The notes: generated by a model from the sequence alone, not told the origin. A DNA stretch of 64,000 nt from Bradyrhizobium agreste (GCF_016031625.1 NZ_JACCHP010000013.1:120934-184933); one strand, 5' to 3'. Counted from the first letter of the stretch, positions 34,320 to 43,504 are shown. Numbers and translations: made by a program.

Positions 34320-35522
34320 ATGACCGATCTTTCCGCGTCGATCAAAACGGCCGCGACGACGATGGAAGCGCACTCGCCGGGTCTGGCGCTTCGCTCGCTC
34401 GTGATCGGCCTCACCGCATTCCTGACGGTCGTCGATCTCTTCGCGACGCAGGCGATCCTGCCCTCGCTGACCCGGCACTATGGCGTCACGCCCGCGGCAA
34501 TGGGCTTTGCCGTCAACGCCAGCACCTTCGGCATGGCCGCAGCCAGCCTCGTGGTCGGCTTCTTCAGTCCGCATATCGACCGGCGAACGGGCATCCTGCT
34601 GAGCCTGGCCCTGCTTGCGGTCCCCACCAGTCTGCTGGCTGTCGCGCCCAATCTTACCGTCTTCACCGCATTGCGGGTCGCGCAGGGCCTGTGCATGGCG
34701 TCAGCCTTCGCGCTCACCCTCGCCTATCTCGGCGAGCAATGCAGCGCGATGGACGCCGGCGGCGCGTTTGCCGCCTACATCACCGGCAATGTCGCCAGCA
34801 ATCTCGTCGGCCGGCTGATCTCGGCCGCATTGGCCGATGGCCTCGGCCTTGCCTGGAACTTCTACTTCTTCGCGGCGCTCAATCTTGCCGGCGCGGCGCT
34901 GGTCTATTTCACCGTCAATCGCGTGCGGCCGATGCATGCGGTGATGCGGGCGGCTTCGCCGCTTGCCGCCACCATCGCGCATTGGCGCAATCCGCAGCTG
35001 CGCGCCGCTTTCGGCATCGGCTTCTGCATCCTGTTCGCCTTCATCGGCACCTTCACCTACGTCAATTTCGTGCTGGTGCGGCCGCCGCTGTCGCTTCGTA
35101 TGATGGATCTCGGCCTCGTCTATTTCGTCTTCCTGCCGTCGGTCGCCACGACGCTTCTGGCCGGCAAGGTGGCCGCACGGCTGGGAACGCGGCCCACGAT
35201 CTGGAGCGCGCTCGCTGTCGCCGGGCTCGGCCTGCCCTTGATGCTGATGCCGCATCTCAGCGAGGTGCTCGCCGGCATGGTCCTGGTCGGCGTCGGCACG
35301 TTTTTCGCGCAGGCCGCCGCGACGGGTTTCGTCGGACAGGCCGCAGCCGACAACCGCGGCATCGCCAGCGGGACCTATCTTGCGTGCTACTTCTGCGGCG
35401 GACTGCTCGGTACGGCCGTGCTCGGGCGCCTGTTCGACGCTTTCGGATGGCAGGCGTGCATATTCGGCGTGGGCGCGGCGCTCGCGGCCGCAGCCCTGCT
35501 TACCTTCGCCCTGAAACGTTAG
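34320..35522 (+). CDS. MFS transporter
   Basis: A 400-residue protein with 12 predicted membrane segments, including the MFS loop 2-3 motif (GFFSPHIDRRTG, residues ~83-94) that replaces the usual GxxxDRxGRR. It resembles the drug/sugar-efflux-type DHA1 branch. ATG at 34320; the open frame runs further upstream. Its TAG stop (35520-35522) overlaps the TAA stop of the fixS gene on the opposite strand (35519-35521). Substrate unknown. Confidence 0.88.
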   Translation: MTDLSASIKTAATTMEAHSPGLALRSLVIGLTAFLTVVDLFATQAILPSLTRHYGVTPAAMGFAVNASTFGMAAASLVVGFFSPHIDRRTGILLSLALLAVPTSLLAVAPNLTVFTALRVAQGLCMASAFALTLAYLGEQCSAMDAGGAFAAYITGNVASNLVGRLISAALADGLGLAWNFYFFAALNLAGAALVYFTVNRVRPMHAVMRAASPLAATIAHWRNPQLRAAFGIGFCILFAFIGTFTYVNFVLVRPPLSLRMMDLGLVYFVFLPSVATTLLAGKVAARLGTRPTIWSALAVAGLGLPLMLMPHLSEVLAGMVLVGVGTFFAQAAATGFVGQAAADNRGIASGTYLACYFCGGLLGTAVLGRLFDAFGWQACIFGVGAALAAAALLTFALKR

Positions 35523-35686
35523 CGCTTGGCCGGCGCTTCCTGCGGCGGCTCATCGTCGGCGATCGCGCGCCAGGCGGCGCCGTCGAGATCGTCGTACTGG
35601 CCGCTTCTGAGCGACCAGAGGAAAGCGACGAGACCGGCACCTCCGAGCATCAAGGCCAGCGGGACCAGGATGACCAGGATCTCCAT
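35519..35686 (-). CDS. fixS: cbb3 oxidase assembly protein FixS/CcoS
   Basis: A 55-residue protein with one N-terminal membrane segment (MEILVILVPLALMLGGAGLVAFLWSL, counted as residues 1-26) followed by a GQYDDLDGAAWRAI segment, the signature of CcoS. It helps insert cofactors into cytochrome cbb3 oxidase. The ATG at 35686 overlaps the fixI stop region, so the two are translationally coupled. Last gene of the fixGHIS operon. Its stop overlaps that of the convergent MFS gene. Confidence 0.93.
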   Translation of the reverse strand: MEILVILVPLALMLGGAGLVAFLWSLRSGQYDDLDGAAWRAIADDEPPQEAPAKR

Positions 35687-37875
35687 CACACGATCTCCCG
35701 CGAGGAGCTGCGGGCGCGCAGCGAGTTCAGCATCACCAGGATCGACGATCCGCTCATGGCGGCCGCCGCGATCAGGGGCGTCACGACGCCGCTGATCGCA
35801 ACCGGCACCGCGAGCACATTGTAGCCGATCGCAAGCCAGAGGTTCTGCCGCATCAAATGCAGCGCCTTGCGCGCAGCGTCGATGGCAGCGACGACGGGGG
35901 CCAGCGGCCGGCCGAGGAAGACGAGATCGGCGGTGGCCTGGCTGAGATGCGCGGCCGAGATCGGCGACATCGAGACATGGGCTGCCGCGAGCGAGGGCGC
36001 ATCGTTCATGCCGTCGCCGACCATCAGCACTTTGGCGCCGCGCCGCTTCAGCTCCTCGATCCGCGCGATCTTGTCGGCCGGGGTGACACCGGCGCGCCAC
36101 TCGGGAATGCCGAGCGCGTCCGCCGCCGCCTTCACCGCCGGTTCGCGATCGCCGGACAGGATCTCGATGCCGATGTTGCGCGCCTTCAGCGCCGCGATCA
36201 CCGCCTTGGCATCGGGTCGCAGGCCCTGGCGGACGGAAAGGATGAACCTCTCGCTGCCCTTGCTGAACGCCACAATGGAGGCCTCGGGATCGAGCGCGGC
36301 GCTGCCGACCAGCGCCTCGGCACCGCAGAAGGACGGACCACCGAGGCGCAGCTCGAGGCCGTCGACGGTCGCACGGACCCCCTGCCCGGATTCCTCCACC
36401 GCACTGAGGATCGGAGATTTCGCACCTGCTGCCTGCGCAACCGCAGCCGCGACCGGATGATGGCTCGACAGCGCGAGCCGGCCGGCGAGCTCGAAGATGT
36501 CGGCCGGGATGTCGGCCGCGTTCATCACCTGGAGATCGGGCAGCGTCAGCGTGCCGGTCTTGTCGAAGATGACATGGTCGGCTTCGGCCAGCCGCTCGAT
36601 CGCATCGCCCGCATTGAGCAGCACACCCGCTTTGAACATCGTACCCGAGGCCACCGTCTGCACGGTCGGGATCGCGAGCCCGAGCGCGCAGGGACAGGTG
36701 ATGATCAGCACGGCGACGCCGGTCACGATCGCATCGTGCCAGGAGGCACCCGCGATGACCCAACCGAGAATGGTCAGGAGTGCGGTCGCATGCACCACGG
36801 GCGCGTAGAGCCGCGAGGCCCGATCGGCAAGGCGCATGTAGCGCGAGCGAGCCTGGAGCGCGTTGTCGAGCAGCCGCGTGATCTCGGCGAGCAGCGTCGC
36901 CTCGGAGGCGGCCGAGACCCGCACCCGCAAGCTGCCAGAGATGTTCATCGATCCCGCATAGACCGGCGTGCCCTGCTCGGCCGTGACATAGAGCGTCTCG
37001 CCGGTGATCAGGCTCTGGTCGATCTCGGAACGCCCTTCGATCACGGTGCCGTCGACCGCGCAGCGCTCGCCGGGCCTGAGCAGCACGATGTCCCCGGGAT
37101 TGATCGCCGCAACCGGAACCTGCGAGATCTCGTCGGGCCCGATGAACTTCGCCGCCGTCTCCGCCTTCAGCGCGGCGAGATTGCCGGCGACCGCGCGGGT
37201 CCGCCGCCGCATGTTCTGGTCGAGGAAGCGGCCGACCAGCAGGAAGGTCAACAGCATGATCGCCGCGTCGAAGTACGCATGCTCGGCGTGGTGGATGGTC
37301 TCGACCACGGACATGCCGAGCGCCAGGATCACGCCGATCGAGATCGGCACATCCATGTTGGTGGTCTTGGCCGACAGTGCACGCCAGGCCGAACGGAAGA
37401 ACGGCTGGCCGGCATAGGCCGCCGCCGGCAGCGCGATCAGCGCCGACAGCCAGTGGAAGAAATCGCGCTGCTCCGGCAGCATGTCCGAGACGTTGCCGGA
37501 CCATACCGGGATCGACAGCATCATCACGTTCATGGTGGCGAAGGCCGCAACGCCGAGGCAGCGCAGCAGGAAGCGGGATTCGGCGACCTCGGCGACCTCC
37601 GCGCTCTCGGTCTCGAACGGATAGGCCTTGTAGCCGAGCTCCTCCAGCCGATCGATGAAGCGGCCGGGATCGAGCGTGCCCGCCTTCCATTCCAGCGCGA
37701 CGCGGCGGTCGGTGAGGTTGACGCGGGCCAGGGTGACGTCGGGGATGGCCGAGAGCCCGCGCTCGATCTTGGCCATGCAGCCGGCGCAGTGGACGCCCTC
37801 GACGGCGAGATCGATGTGCCGGAGGCCCTCGCCCGCGTCGCGGACGTAATGAGAGAAATCGCGCGTGACCTGCAT
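35686..37875 (-). CDS. fixI: copper-translocating P-type ATPase for cbb3 oxidase assembly
   Basis: A 729-residue P1B-type ATPase of the FixI/CcoI group. Residues ~25-95 are a heavy-metal-associated domain with CAGC; the membrane CPC motif lies in ITCPCALGL; DKTGT is the phosphorylation site and GDGMNDAP the hinge. It exports Cu(I) for loading of the CuB site of cytochrome cbb3 oxidase rather than for copper resistance. Starts at 37875, 12 bases after the fixH stop. Third gene of fixGHIS. Confidence 0.97.
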   Translation of the reverse strand: MQVTRDFSHYVRDAGEGLRHIDLAVEGVHCAGCMAKIERGLSAIPDVTLARVNLTDRRVALEWKAGTLDPGRFIDRLEELGYKAYPFETESAEVAEVAESRFLLRCLGVAAFATMNVMMLSIPVWSGNVSDMLPEQRDFFHWLSALIALPAAAYAGQPFFRSAWRALSAKTTNMDVPISIGVILALGMSVVETIHHAEHAYFDAAIMLLTFLLVGRFLDQNMRRRTRAVAGNLAALKAETAAKFIGPDEISQVPVAAINPGDIVLLRPGERCAVDGTVIEGRSEIDQSLITGETLYVTAEQGTPVYAGSMNISGSLRVRVSAASEATLLAEITRLLDNALQARSRYMRLADRASRLYAPVVHATALLTILGWVIAGASWHDAIVTGVAVLIITCPCALGLAIPTVQTVASGTMFKAGVLLNAGDAIERLAEADHVIFDKTGTLTLPDLQVMNAADIPADIFELAGRLALSSHHPVAAAVAQAAGAKSPILSAVEESGQGVRATVDGLELRLGGPSFCGAEALVGSAALDPEASIVAFSKGSERFILSVRQGLRPDAKAVIAALKARNIGIEILSGDREPAVKAAADALGIPEWRAGVTPADKIARIEELKRRGAKVLMVGDGMNDAPSLAAAHVSMSPISAAHLSQATADLVFLGRPLAPVVAAIDAARKALHLMRQNLWLAIGYNVLAVPVAISGVVTPLIAAAAMSGSSILVMLNSLRARSSSREIV

Positions 37876-37886
37876 GACGAAATCCT

Positions 37887-38372
37887 TCAGTTCAGGATCA
37901 CGCGGTTACGGGACATGAACACGCGCATCCCCCGCGCCTCGCCCTCGATCACCAGGTCCCATTGGCCCGGCGCGACGGACGCCGCACTGCCGCGATAGAG
38001 ACCGATGCCAGCTTCCGTGAGCTCGACCGCGAGGTCGGCGCGCTTGTCGGTCGGCCGCTCCAGCCGGCCGCCGAACTTCAGCCCGGAGATCGGCTGGCCG
38101 CCGGCATCGCGGGCTTCGACCTGGACCGAGGCGCCGCCGTCGTTGCGGCGCTCGATATGGGCGTTGACCTTCCATTTGCGCGCGGCCTGGTCCTGCGCCG
38201 CCGAGATCTCGCGCTCGTAGGTCAGGCCCGCGGCATAGGGGCTGTCGACCTCGGTGCCGGGCAGCGTCGCGATCGCGAGCTTCATCATTGTCGCGTTGAC
38301 GCCGATCACGAGGCCGAAGAAAGCGACCAGCATCAGGAAGACTTTGGTTCCGGTCAGCGGCTTGAAAGCCAT
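37887..38372 (-). CDS. fixH: cbb3 oxidase assembly protein FixH
   Basis: A 161-residue protein with one N-terminal membrane segment (residues ~11-30) and a periplasmic domain, matching FixH/CcoH. It stabilises cbb3 oxidase and supports its assembly. Starts at 38372, about 16 bases after the fixG stop. Second gene of fixGHIS. Confidence 0.94.
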   Translation of the reverse strand: MAFKPLTGTKVFLMLVAFFGLVIGVNATMMKLAIATLPGTEVDSPYAAGLTYEREISAAQDQAARKWKVNAHIERRNDGGASVQVEARDAGGQPISGLKFGGRLERPTDKRADLAVELTEAGIGLYRGSAASVAPGQWDLVIEGEARGMRVFMSRNRVILN

Positions 38373-38388
38373 GGCAGTCTCCTGATTC

Positions 38389-39855
38389 TCAAGGCGAGAC
38401 GAAATTGTCGGTGGCGGAAGCGACGATTCCGAGCCCGATGTCCGTGACGTGGAAGTGGACCGGAATCGACTTCTCCGGATTGTTCTCGGCCGGCGCGGTG
38501 ACGAGAAGCCGCAGCTCGCTGGTCGCATCGCGCGGGATCACGATCATCGGCCGGTCCGGCGTCACCGAATCGACGCCGACGACGTGAACGGTCGAATTGA
38601 CCGGTCCCTCGGCGTCGATCGCGATGACGCGGTCGTAGCCGCTCTTGTTCAGGAGCCGCACCGTATAGGCGTTGCGGATCGAGCCGTCGCTGAGCTTGAC
38701 CGCGACCGGATTGCGGTCGTGCAGCACGTTGACGTCGAGCAGGCTGCGGGTCGCCAGCGTGTAGATCATGATGCCGCCGACCGCCGCGATGATCGCGCTG
38801 TAGACGATGGTGCGGGCGCGGACGATCCGGTAGATCGGCGCCTTGCCTTCCTGGCGGCGGTGGATGTTGATGTCGTTGTCGTAGCCGATCAGCCGCTTCG
38901 GCCGGCCGATCTTGGTCATCACGTTGTCGCAGGCATCGATGCAGAGCCCGCACTGGATGCATTCCATCTGCGGTCCGTTGCGGATGTCGATGCCGGTCGG
39001 GCAGACCGCGACGCACTGGTAGCAATCGACGCAATCGCCGACCTGCTGGCCGAGGGCGCGCAGCTCGGCGGCCTTCTTGACCGACGTGCGCTTCTCGCCG
39101 CGGTCATAGCGATAGGTGACGTTGAGCGCCCATTCGTCGGTGAGCGCGGCCTGGATGCGCGGCCACGGGCACATATAGGTGCAGACCTGCTCGCGCATGT
39201 AGCCGGCGAGCAGATAGGTGGTCGCGGTGAGGATGCCGATCCAGATATAGGCGATCATCGGCGCCTGGAAGGTGACGAGCTCCTTCACCAGGGTCGGCGC
39301 GTCGTTGAAGTAGAGCACCCAGGCGCCGCCGGTCCACCAGGCGATCAAGAGCCAGATCGAATGCTTGAGCACGATCTCGGAGATGCGCTCGAGCTTCATC
39401 GGGTCGGTGGAGGCATCCTTCTTCATGCGCTCGCGCCGGTCGCCCTCGATCAGGCGTTCGACCGCATAGAACAGATCGGTCCACACCGTCTGCGGACAGA
39501 GATAACCGCACCAGATCCGGCCGCCGATGGAGTTCATCAGGAACAGCGCCACCGCGGCGACGATCAACAGGCCGGTGAAGTAATAGACCTCCTGCGGCCA
39601 CAGCTCGATGAAGAAGAAATAGAAGCGGCTGTTGGGAAGATCGATCAGCACAGCCTGGCTCGGCGCGCCGAGACCGCGATTCCAGCGCACGAAGGGCAGG
39701 AAATAATAGACGCCGAGGCAGAACGCCATCAGGCCCCATTTGATCCGGCGGAACGTGCCGGAGACGCTCTGCGGATAGACTTTCTTGCGGGCCGCATAGA
39801 GCGGCCCGACGTCGTCCGCGGGCTTCAATTCGTTCGGATTGACGGTCTTGTTCAT
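38389..39855 (-). CDS. fixG: cbb3 oxidase accessory ferredoxin-type membrane protein FixG/CcoG
   Basis: A 488-residue protein with about five membrane segments and two [4Fe-4S] ferredoxin motifs (CVDCYQCVAVCPTG and CIQCGLCIDACDN) between them, plus a C-terminal periplasmic immunoglobulin-like domain. CcoG is proposed to reduce Cu(II) in the assembly of cbb3 oxidase. ATG at 39855 is chosen; an in-frame TTG at 39873 exists. First gene of fixGHIS, preceded by a FixK2-like box and, further back, the fixP terminator. Confidence 0.96.
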   Translation of the reverse strand: MNKTVNPNELKPADDVGPLYAARKKVYPQSVSGTFRRIKWGLMAFCLGVYYFLPFVRWNRGLGAPSQAVLIDLPNSRFYFFFIELWPQEVYYFTGLLIVAAVALFLMNSIGGRIWCGYLCPQTVWTDLFYAVERLIEGDRRERMKKDASTDPMKLERISEIVLKHSIWLLIAWWTGGAWVLYFNDAPTLVKELVTFQAPMIAYIWIGILTATTYLLAGYMREQVCTYMCPWPRIQAALTDEWALNVTYRYDRGEKRTSVKKAAELRALGQQVGDCVDCYQCVAVCPTGIDIRNGPQMECIQCGLCIDACDNVMTKIGRPKRLIGYDNDINIHRRQEGKAPIYRIVRARTIVYSAIIAAVGGIMIYTLATRSLLDVNVLHDRNPVAVKLSDGSIRNAYTVRLLNKSGYDRVIAIDAEGPVNSTVHVVGVDSVTPDRPMIVIPRDATSELRLLVTAPAENNPEKSIPVHFHVTDIGLGIVASATDNFVSP

Positions 39856-39911
39856 CGCCTCGAGCTTCTTCAAAGGTGCGATTGAACCTAGAGCCGGCGC
39901 CGGAATGTCCC

Positions 39912-39925
39912 TTGATCCAACGCAA
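39912..39925 (-). promoter_or_regulatory. degenerate FixK2/FNR-type box before fixG
   Basis: On the minus strand the sequence reads TTGCG-TTGG-ATCAA; its right half matches the FixK2 consensus TTGAT-N4-ATCAA and the left half is off at two positions. Its centre is 63.5 bases before the fixG ATG, the same distance as the good box before fixN. It overlaps the T tail of the fixP terminator. FixK2 dependence of this operon is known in Bradyrhizobium; use of this exact site is inference. Confidence 0.6.
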
Positions 39926-39926
39926 A

Positions 39927-39950
39927 CGGGGGCGCTTTTCTTCGCCCCCG
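39927..39950 (-). terminator. intrinsic terminator of fixNOQP
   Basis: CGGGGGCG and CGCCCCCG form an 8-bp perfect stem with an eight-base loop and a T-rich tail in the minus-strand direction (TTTGCGTT). It lies 28 bases after the fixP stop and just upstream of the fixG box, separating the two operons. Confidence 0.85.
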
Positions 39951-39977
39951 CCCCAGGTCATCCATCGCGGAGCCGGC

Positions 39978-40853
39978 CTATTTGCCGCCGCCCAGCGAGT
40001 GGACGTAGACCGCCATCGCCTTGATGGTGGCGGGATCGAGCCGGCCTTCCCAGGCCGGCATCACGCCGCCGCGCCCCTGGCTGATGGTCTCGATCAGGCT
40101 CGCCTCGTCGGAGCCGTAGAGCCAGATCTTGTCCGTCAGGTTGGGCGCGCCCAGCTCCTGATTGCCCTTGCCGGCGTCGCCATGGCAGGCGGCGCAATTC
40201 TCCGCAAAGATCTTCTGGCCCTTGGCGGCATCATAGCCGGTGCGGGTGGAAAGGCCCGACAGCGACCGGACGTAATTTGCGACCGTGACGATCTCGTCGC
40301 CCTTCAGCACGCCGTCCTTGCCGAAAGCGAGCATCTGGCCCTCATGGGTCTTGGCATGGCCCGACCGCACGCCGAACTGGATGGTCTGCATGATCTGGTC
40401 GAGCGTGCCGCCCCACAGCCATTCGTCGTCGTTCAGGTTGGGATAGCCCTTGGACCCCGTCGCACCCGTGCCGTGGCACGGCGCGCAATTGTCGCCGAAC
40501 ACGGTCTTGCCCTTGGCGCGGGCGAGCGCCAGCAGAGCCGGGTCCTTCTCGATGTCGGCGAGCGAGGCCGTGCCCAGCGCCGCCATCTTGTCACCCCGGA
40601 TCTTCTCGAGGTTGGCCAGCTCGACCGCCACGTCGGCGCGCGAGGAATAGCCGAACACGCCGGCCGTGTTGCTGGAGATCAGCGGCCAGGCGGGATAGAC
40701 GATCCAGTAGCCGATCGCCCAGACGATGGTGAGGTAGAAGGTGATCACCCACCACCGCGGTAGCGGCGTGTTGAGCTCCTTGATGCCGTCCCACTCGTGT
40801 CCGGTCGTGGACTTGCCGGAGACGGAATCGATGTCGCTAGAATGATCGGTCAT
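39978..40853 (-). CDS. fixP: cytochrome cbb3 oxidase subunit III (dihaem c)
   Basis: A 291-residue dihaem cytochrome c. One N-terminal membrane anchor (WWVITFYLTIVWAIGYWIV, residues ~34-52) is followed by two cytochrome c domains with CAPCH and CAACH haem sites. It passes electrons from the bc1 complex to the FixO/FixN subunits. Starts at 40853, six bases after the fixQ stop. Fourth gene of fixNOQP. Confidence 0.97.
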   Translation of the reverse strand: MTDHSSDIDSVSGKSTTGHEWDGIKELNTPLPRWWVITFYLTIVWAIGYWIVYPAWPLISSNTAGVFGYSSRADVAVELANLEKIRGDKMAALGTASLADIEKDPALLALARAKGKTVFGDNCAPCHGTGATGSKGYPNLNDDEWLWGGTLDQIMQTIQFGVRSGHAKTHEGQMLAFGKDGVLKGDEIVTVANYVRSLSGLSTRTGYDAAKGQKIFAENCAACHGDAGKGNQELGAPNLTDKIWLYGSDEASLIETISQGRGGVMPAWEGRLDPATIKAMAVYVHSLGGGK

Positions 40854-40859
40854 GGTTTC

Positions 40860-41024
40860 TCACTCCTCCCGCAAGGGCAGGTGCGCTGCCTTGTCGAACG
40901 CAGCCTTGTTACGGGGCCAAAATGCGTAGGCGATGATCGCGAGAAAGATCGCGACGAACGCCGGTGTCCAGATCGTCGTCACGAGATCGGACGCAAGATT
41001 ATGGACGGTCAGGATGGCTTTCAT
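40860..41024 (-). CDS. fixQ: cytochrome cbb3 oxidase small subunit FixQ/CcoQ
   Basis: A 54-residue open frame between fixO and fixP, beginning MKAILTVHNL and ending AHLPLREE. It has one central membrane segment (residues ~20-36, IWTPAFVAIFLAIIAYAF) and a WPRNKAAFDKAA tail. The size, order and composition fit CcoQ, which stabilises the oxidase. The ATG at 41024 is 13 bases after the fixO stop. Third gene of fixNOQP. Confidence 0.92.
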   Translation of the reverse strand: MKAILTVHNLASDLVTTIWTPAFVAIFLAIIAYAFWPRNKAAFDKAAHLPLREE

Positions 41025-41037
41025 CGTTCATGCCTTC

Positions 41038-41772
41038 TCAGCGAAGATTGGCTTTCTCGTTGTAGATCTTGAAATCGACCAGCGTGCCGAGCATCTGCAG
41101 GTACGCCACCAGCGCGTCCATCTCGGTCGGCGTGCCGGGCTTGCCGTCGAAATTGCGTACGACGGCCTTGGCGTAGCGCTTGGTGAAGGCGTCGGCGCCG
41201 GCATTGTCCGGATCGGCCTGGGCCTTCAGGTCGGCGGCGGCATTGGCGAGCTGCTCGTCGCTGTAGGGGACCCCGACGATCCTGAGCGCGCGCATGTCGC
41301 CGGCGATCGCATCCGGGTCGACATCGGTCTTGCTGAGGAACGGATAGCCGGGCATCACCGACTGCGGCACGATCGCGCGCGGGTTGGTCAGATGGGTGAC
41401 GTGCCAGTCGTCGGAATATTTGGCGCCGACACGGGCGAGATCCGGACCGGTGCGCTTTGAGCCCCACTGGAACGGGTGGTCGTACATGCTCTCCGCGGCG
41501 AGCGAGAAGTGGCCGTAGCGCTCGACCTCGTCGCGCAGGGGCCGGACCATCTGCGAGTGGCAGAGATAGCAGCCTTCGCGGACGTAGACATTACGTCCGG
41601 CGAGCTCCAGCGGCGTGTAGGGCCTGACCCCGTCGACCTTCTCGATCGTGCTCTTGAGGTAGAACAGCGGGGTGATCTCGACGAGACCACCGACCGCGAT
41701 CACCAGCAGGATGCCGACGATCAGGATGATCGAGTTCTTTTCGAAGACTTGGTGGCGTGTCCAGAACGACAT
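41038..41772 (-). CDS. fixO: cytochrome cbb3 oxidase subunit II (monohaem c)
   Basis: A 244-residue membrane-anchored monohaem cytochrome c with an N-terminal segment (~15-37) and one CXXCH site (CYLCHSQM). It receives electrons from FixP and feeds the catalytic subunit. Starts at 41772, 12 bases after the fixN stop. Second gene of fixNOQP. Confidence 0.97.
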   Translation of the reverse strand: MSFWTRHQVFEKNSIILIVGILLVIAVGGLVEITPLFYLKSTIEKVDGVRPYTPLELAGRNVYVREGCYLCHSQMVRPLRDEVERYGHFSLAAESMYDHPFQWGSKRTGPDLARVGAKYSDDWHVTHLTNPRAIVPQSVMPGYPFLSKTDVDPDAIAGDMRALRIVGVPYSDEQLANAAADLKAQADPDNAGADAFTKRYAKAVVRNFDGKPGTPTEMDALVAYLQMLGTLVDFKIYNEKANLR

Positions 41773-41784
41773 TGCTTGAGCTCC

Positions 41785-43434
41785 TCATTCCGCCGGCTGA
41801 AGAGCGACGGGCATCTGGACTTCCTGCTCGCCGACGCGAACCGTCATCCAGAGATTGTAGGCCATGATCAGCGAGCCGATCAGGAACAGGCCGCCGCCTG
41901 CGGCGCGGATGATGTAGAAGGGATGCATCGCCTCGACGGTCTCGATGAAGGAATATTCGAGGAAGCCGAGCGAGGTGTAGGCGCGCCACATCAGACCCTG
42001 CAGGATGCCGGACACCCACATTGCCGAGATGTAGAGAACGATGCCGAGGGTGGCGATCCAGAAGTGCCAGTTGACGAGCTTGAGGCTGTAGAGGCCCTTG
42101 CGATTCCAGGCCCACGGCACCAGGCAGTACAGCGCGCCGAAGGAGACGAAGCCGACCCAGCCGAGCGCGCCGGAATGCACGTGGCCGATGGTCCAGTCGG
42201 TGTAGTGGCTGAGCGAGTTGACCACCTTGATCGACATCATCGGGCCCTCGAAGGTCGACATGCCGTAGAAGGCGACGGAGACGACGAGCATGCGCAGCAC
42301 GGGATCGGTCCGCAGCTTGTCCCAGGCGCCCGACAGCGTCATCAGGCCGTTGATCATGCCGCCCCAGGAGGGCATCCACAGCATCACCGAGAAGGTCATG
42401 CCGAGCGTCTGCGTCCAGTCCGGCAGCGCCGTGTAGTGCAGGTGATGCGGACCGGCCCAGATGTAAAGGAAGATCAGCGCCCAGAAGTGGATGATCGACA
42501 GCCGATAGGAATAGATCGGCCGCTCGGCGCGCTTCGGGATGAAGTAGTACATGATCGCAAGGAAGCCGGCGGTCAGGAAGAAGCCGACCGCGTTGTGGCC
42601 GTACCACCACTGGAACATGGCGTCCTGAATGCCGCCCCAGGCGATGTAGGACTTGGAGCCGAACACGGAGACGGGCAGCGCGGGATTGTTGCCGAGATGC
42701 AGCACCGCGATCGTCACGATGAAAGCGAGATAGAACCAGTTCGCGACGAAGATGTGCGGTTCCTTGCGCTTGATGACGGTGACGAGGAAGACCAGCAGAT
42801 AGACCACCCAGACGATAGTCAGCCAGAGGTCCGAGTACCATTCGGGCTCGGCGTATTCCTTGCCCTGCGTGACGCCGAGCAGATAGCCGGTGCCCGCGAT
42901 CAGGATGAAGAAGTTGTAGCCGAGCACGACGAACCACGGCGCGAGCTCGCCGGCAAGGCGCGCGCGGCAGGACTTCTGCACCACGTAGAAGGAGGTCGCG
43001 ATCAACACGTTGCCGCCAAAGGCGAAGATCACGGCGGAGGTGTGCAGCGGCCGCAGGCGGCCGAACTGAATCCAGGGCAGATCGAAATTCAGCGCGGGCC
43101 AAGCCAGCTGCGAGGCGATGATGAGGCCGACGAGGAATCCGGCAATGCCCCAGAACATCGCCATGAAGGCCGAGAACTTGATCGGCCCCATGTTGTAGTT
43201 CGGGCGGCCGTTGATTTCCTGGGGCGGCAACGCCGCCGGCCGCTCGAAGTAGCGGTTGACGATGAAGAACACCGCAGCCACGCTCGCCGCCGCGCCGAGC
43301 GCGGCGTGGAACGCGAAGGGCGCATCGAGCGCCTTGGCCGAGGCGATCACGCAGAGGAAAGCGGTGACTGCGAATACGACAGCCAAGCCGCTTTCACCGA
43401 TGGTCATGGATTTTGAGATGGAGGGCTGGCTCAT
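41785..43434 (-). CDS. fixN: cytochrome cbb3 oxidase catalytic subunit
   Basis: A 549-residue protein with about 12 membrane segments and the conserved His residues that bind the two haems b and CuB (e.g. LHTSAVIFAFGGN, WYGHNAVGFF, GPHHLHYTALPDW, HVHSGALGWVG). It is the oxygen-reducing subunit of the high-affinity cbb3 oxidase, needed for respiration in nodules and under low oxygen. The ATG at 43434 is 57 bases downstream of a near-perfect FixK2 box. First gene of fixNOQP. Confidence 0.98.
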   Translation of the reverse strand: MSQPSISKSMTIGESGLAVVFAVTAFLCVIASAKALDAPFAFHAALGAAASVAAVFFIVNRYFERPAALPPQEINGRPNYNMGPIKFSAFMAMFWGIAGFLVGLIIASQLAWPALNFDLPWIQFGRLRPLHTSAVIFAFGGNVLIATSFYVVQKSCRARLAGELAPWFVVLGYNFFILIAGTGYLLGVTQGKEYAEPEWYSDLWLTIVWVVYLLVFLVTVIKRKEPHIFVANWFYLAFIVTIAVLHLGNNPALPVSVFGSKSYIAWGGIQDAMFQWWYGHNAVGFFLTAGFLAIMYYFIPKRAERPIYSYRLSIIHFWALIFLYIWAGPHHLHYTALPDWTQTLGMTFSVMLWMPSWGGMINGLMTLSGAWDKLRTDPVLRMLVVSVAFYGMSTFEGPMMSIKVVNSLSHYTDWTIGHVHSGALGWVGFVSFGALYCLVPWAWNRKGLYSLKLVNWHFWIATLGIVLYISAMWVSGILQGLMWRAYTSLGFLEYSFIETVEAMHPFYIIRAAGGGLFLIGSLIMAYNLWMTVRVGEQEVQMPVALQPAE

Positions 43435-43490
43435 GCGGATTCTCTCTGAAAGAACACGCTGCCAGAAACCACATTCACTCTCGCGGGGAA

Positions 43491-43504
43491 TTGATTGAAA
43501 TCAA
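43491..43504 (-). promoter_or_regulatory. FixK2/FNR-type box before fixN
   Basis: TTGAT-TGAA-ATCAA matches the FixK2 consensus perfectly and is palindromic. Its centre is 63.5 bases before the fixN ATG, which would put the start of transcription about 23 bases before the ATG for a site at -40.5. The rest of the gap between fixN and the CBS gene holds no gene. Confidence 0.9.

Noticed and set aside
41476..43416. Plus-strand frame of ~650 codons over fixO and fixN
   Set aside because: Antisense to the two oxidase genes; composition is charged and His-rich as expected for the complement of a membrane-protein gene.
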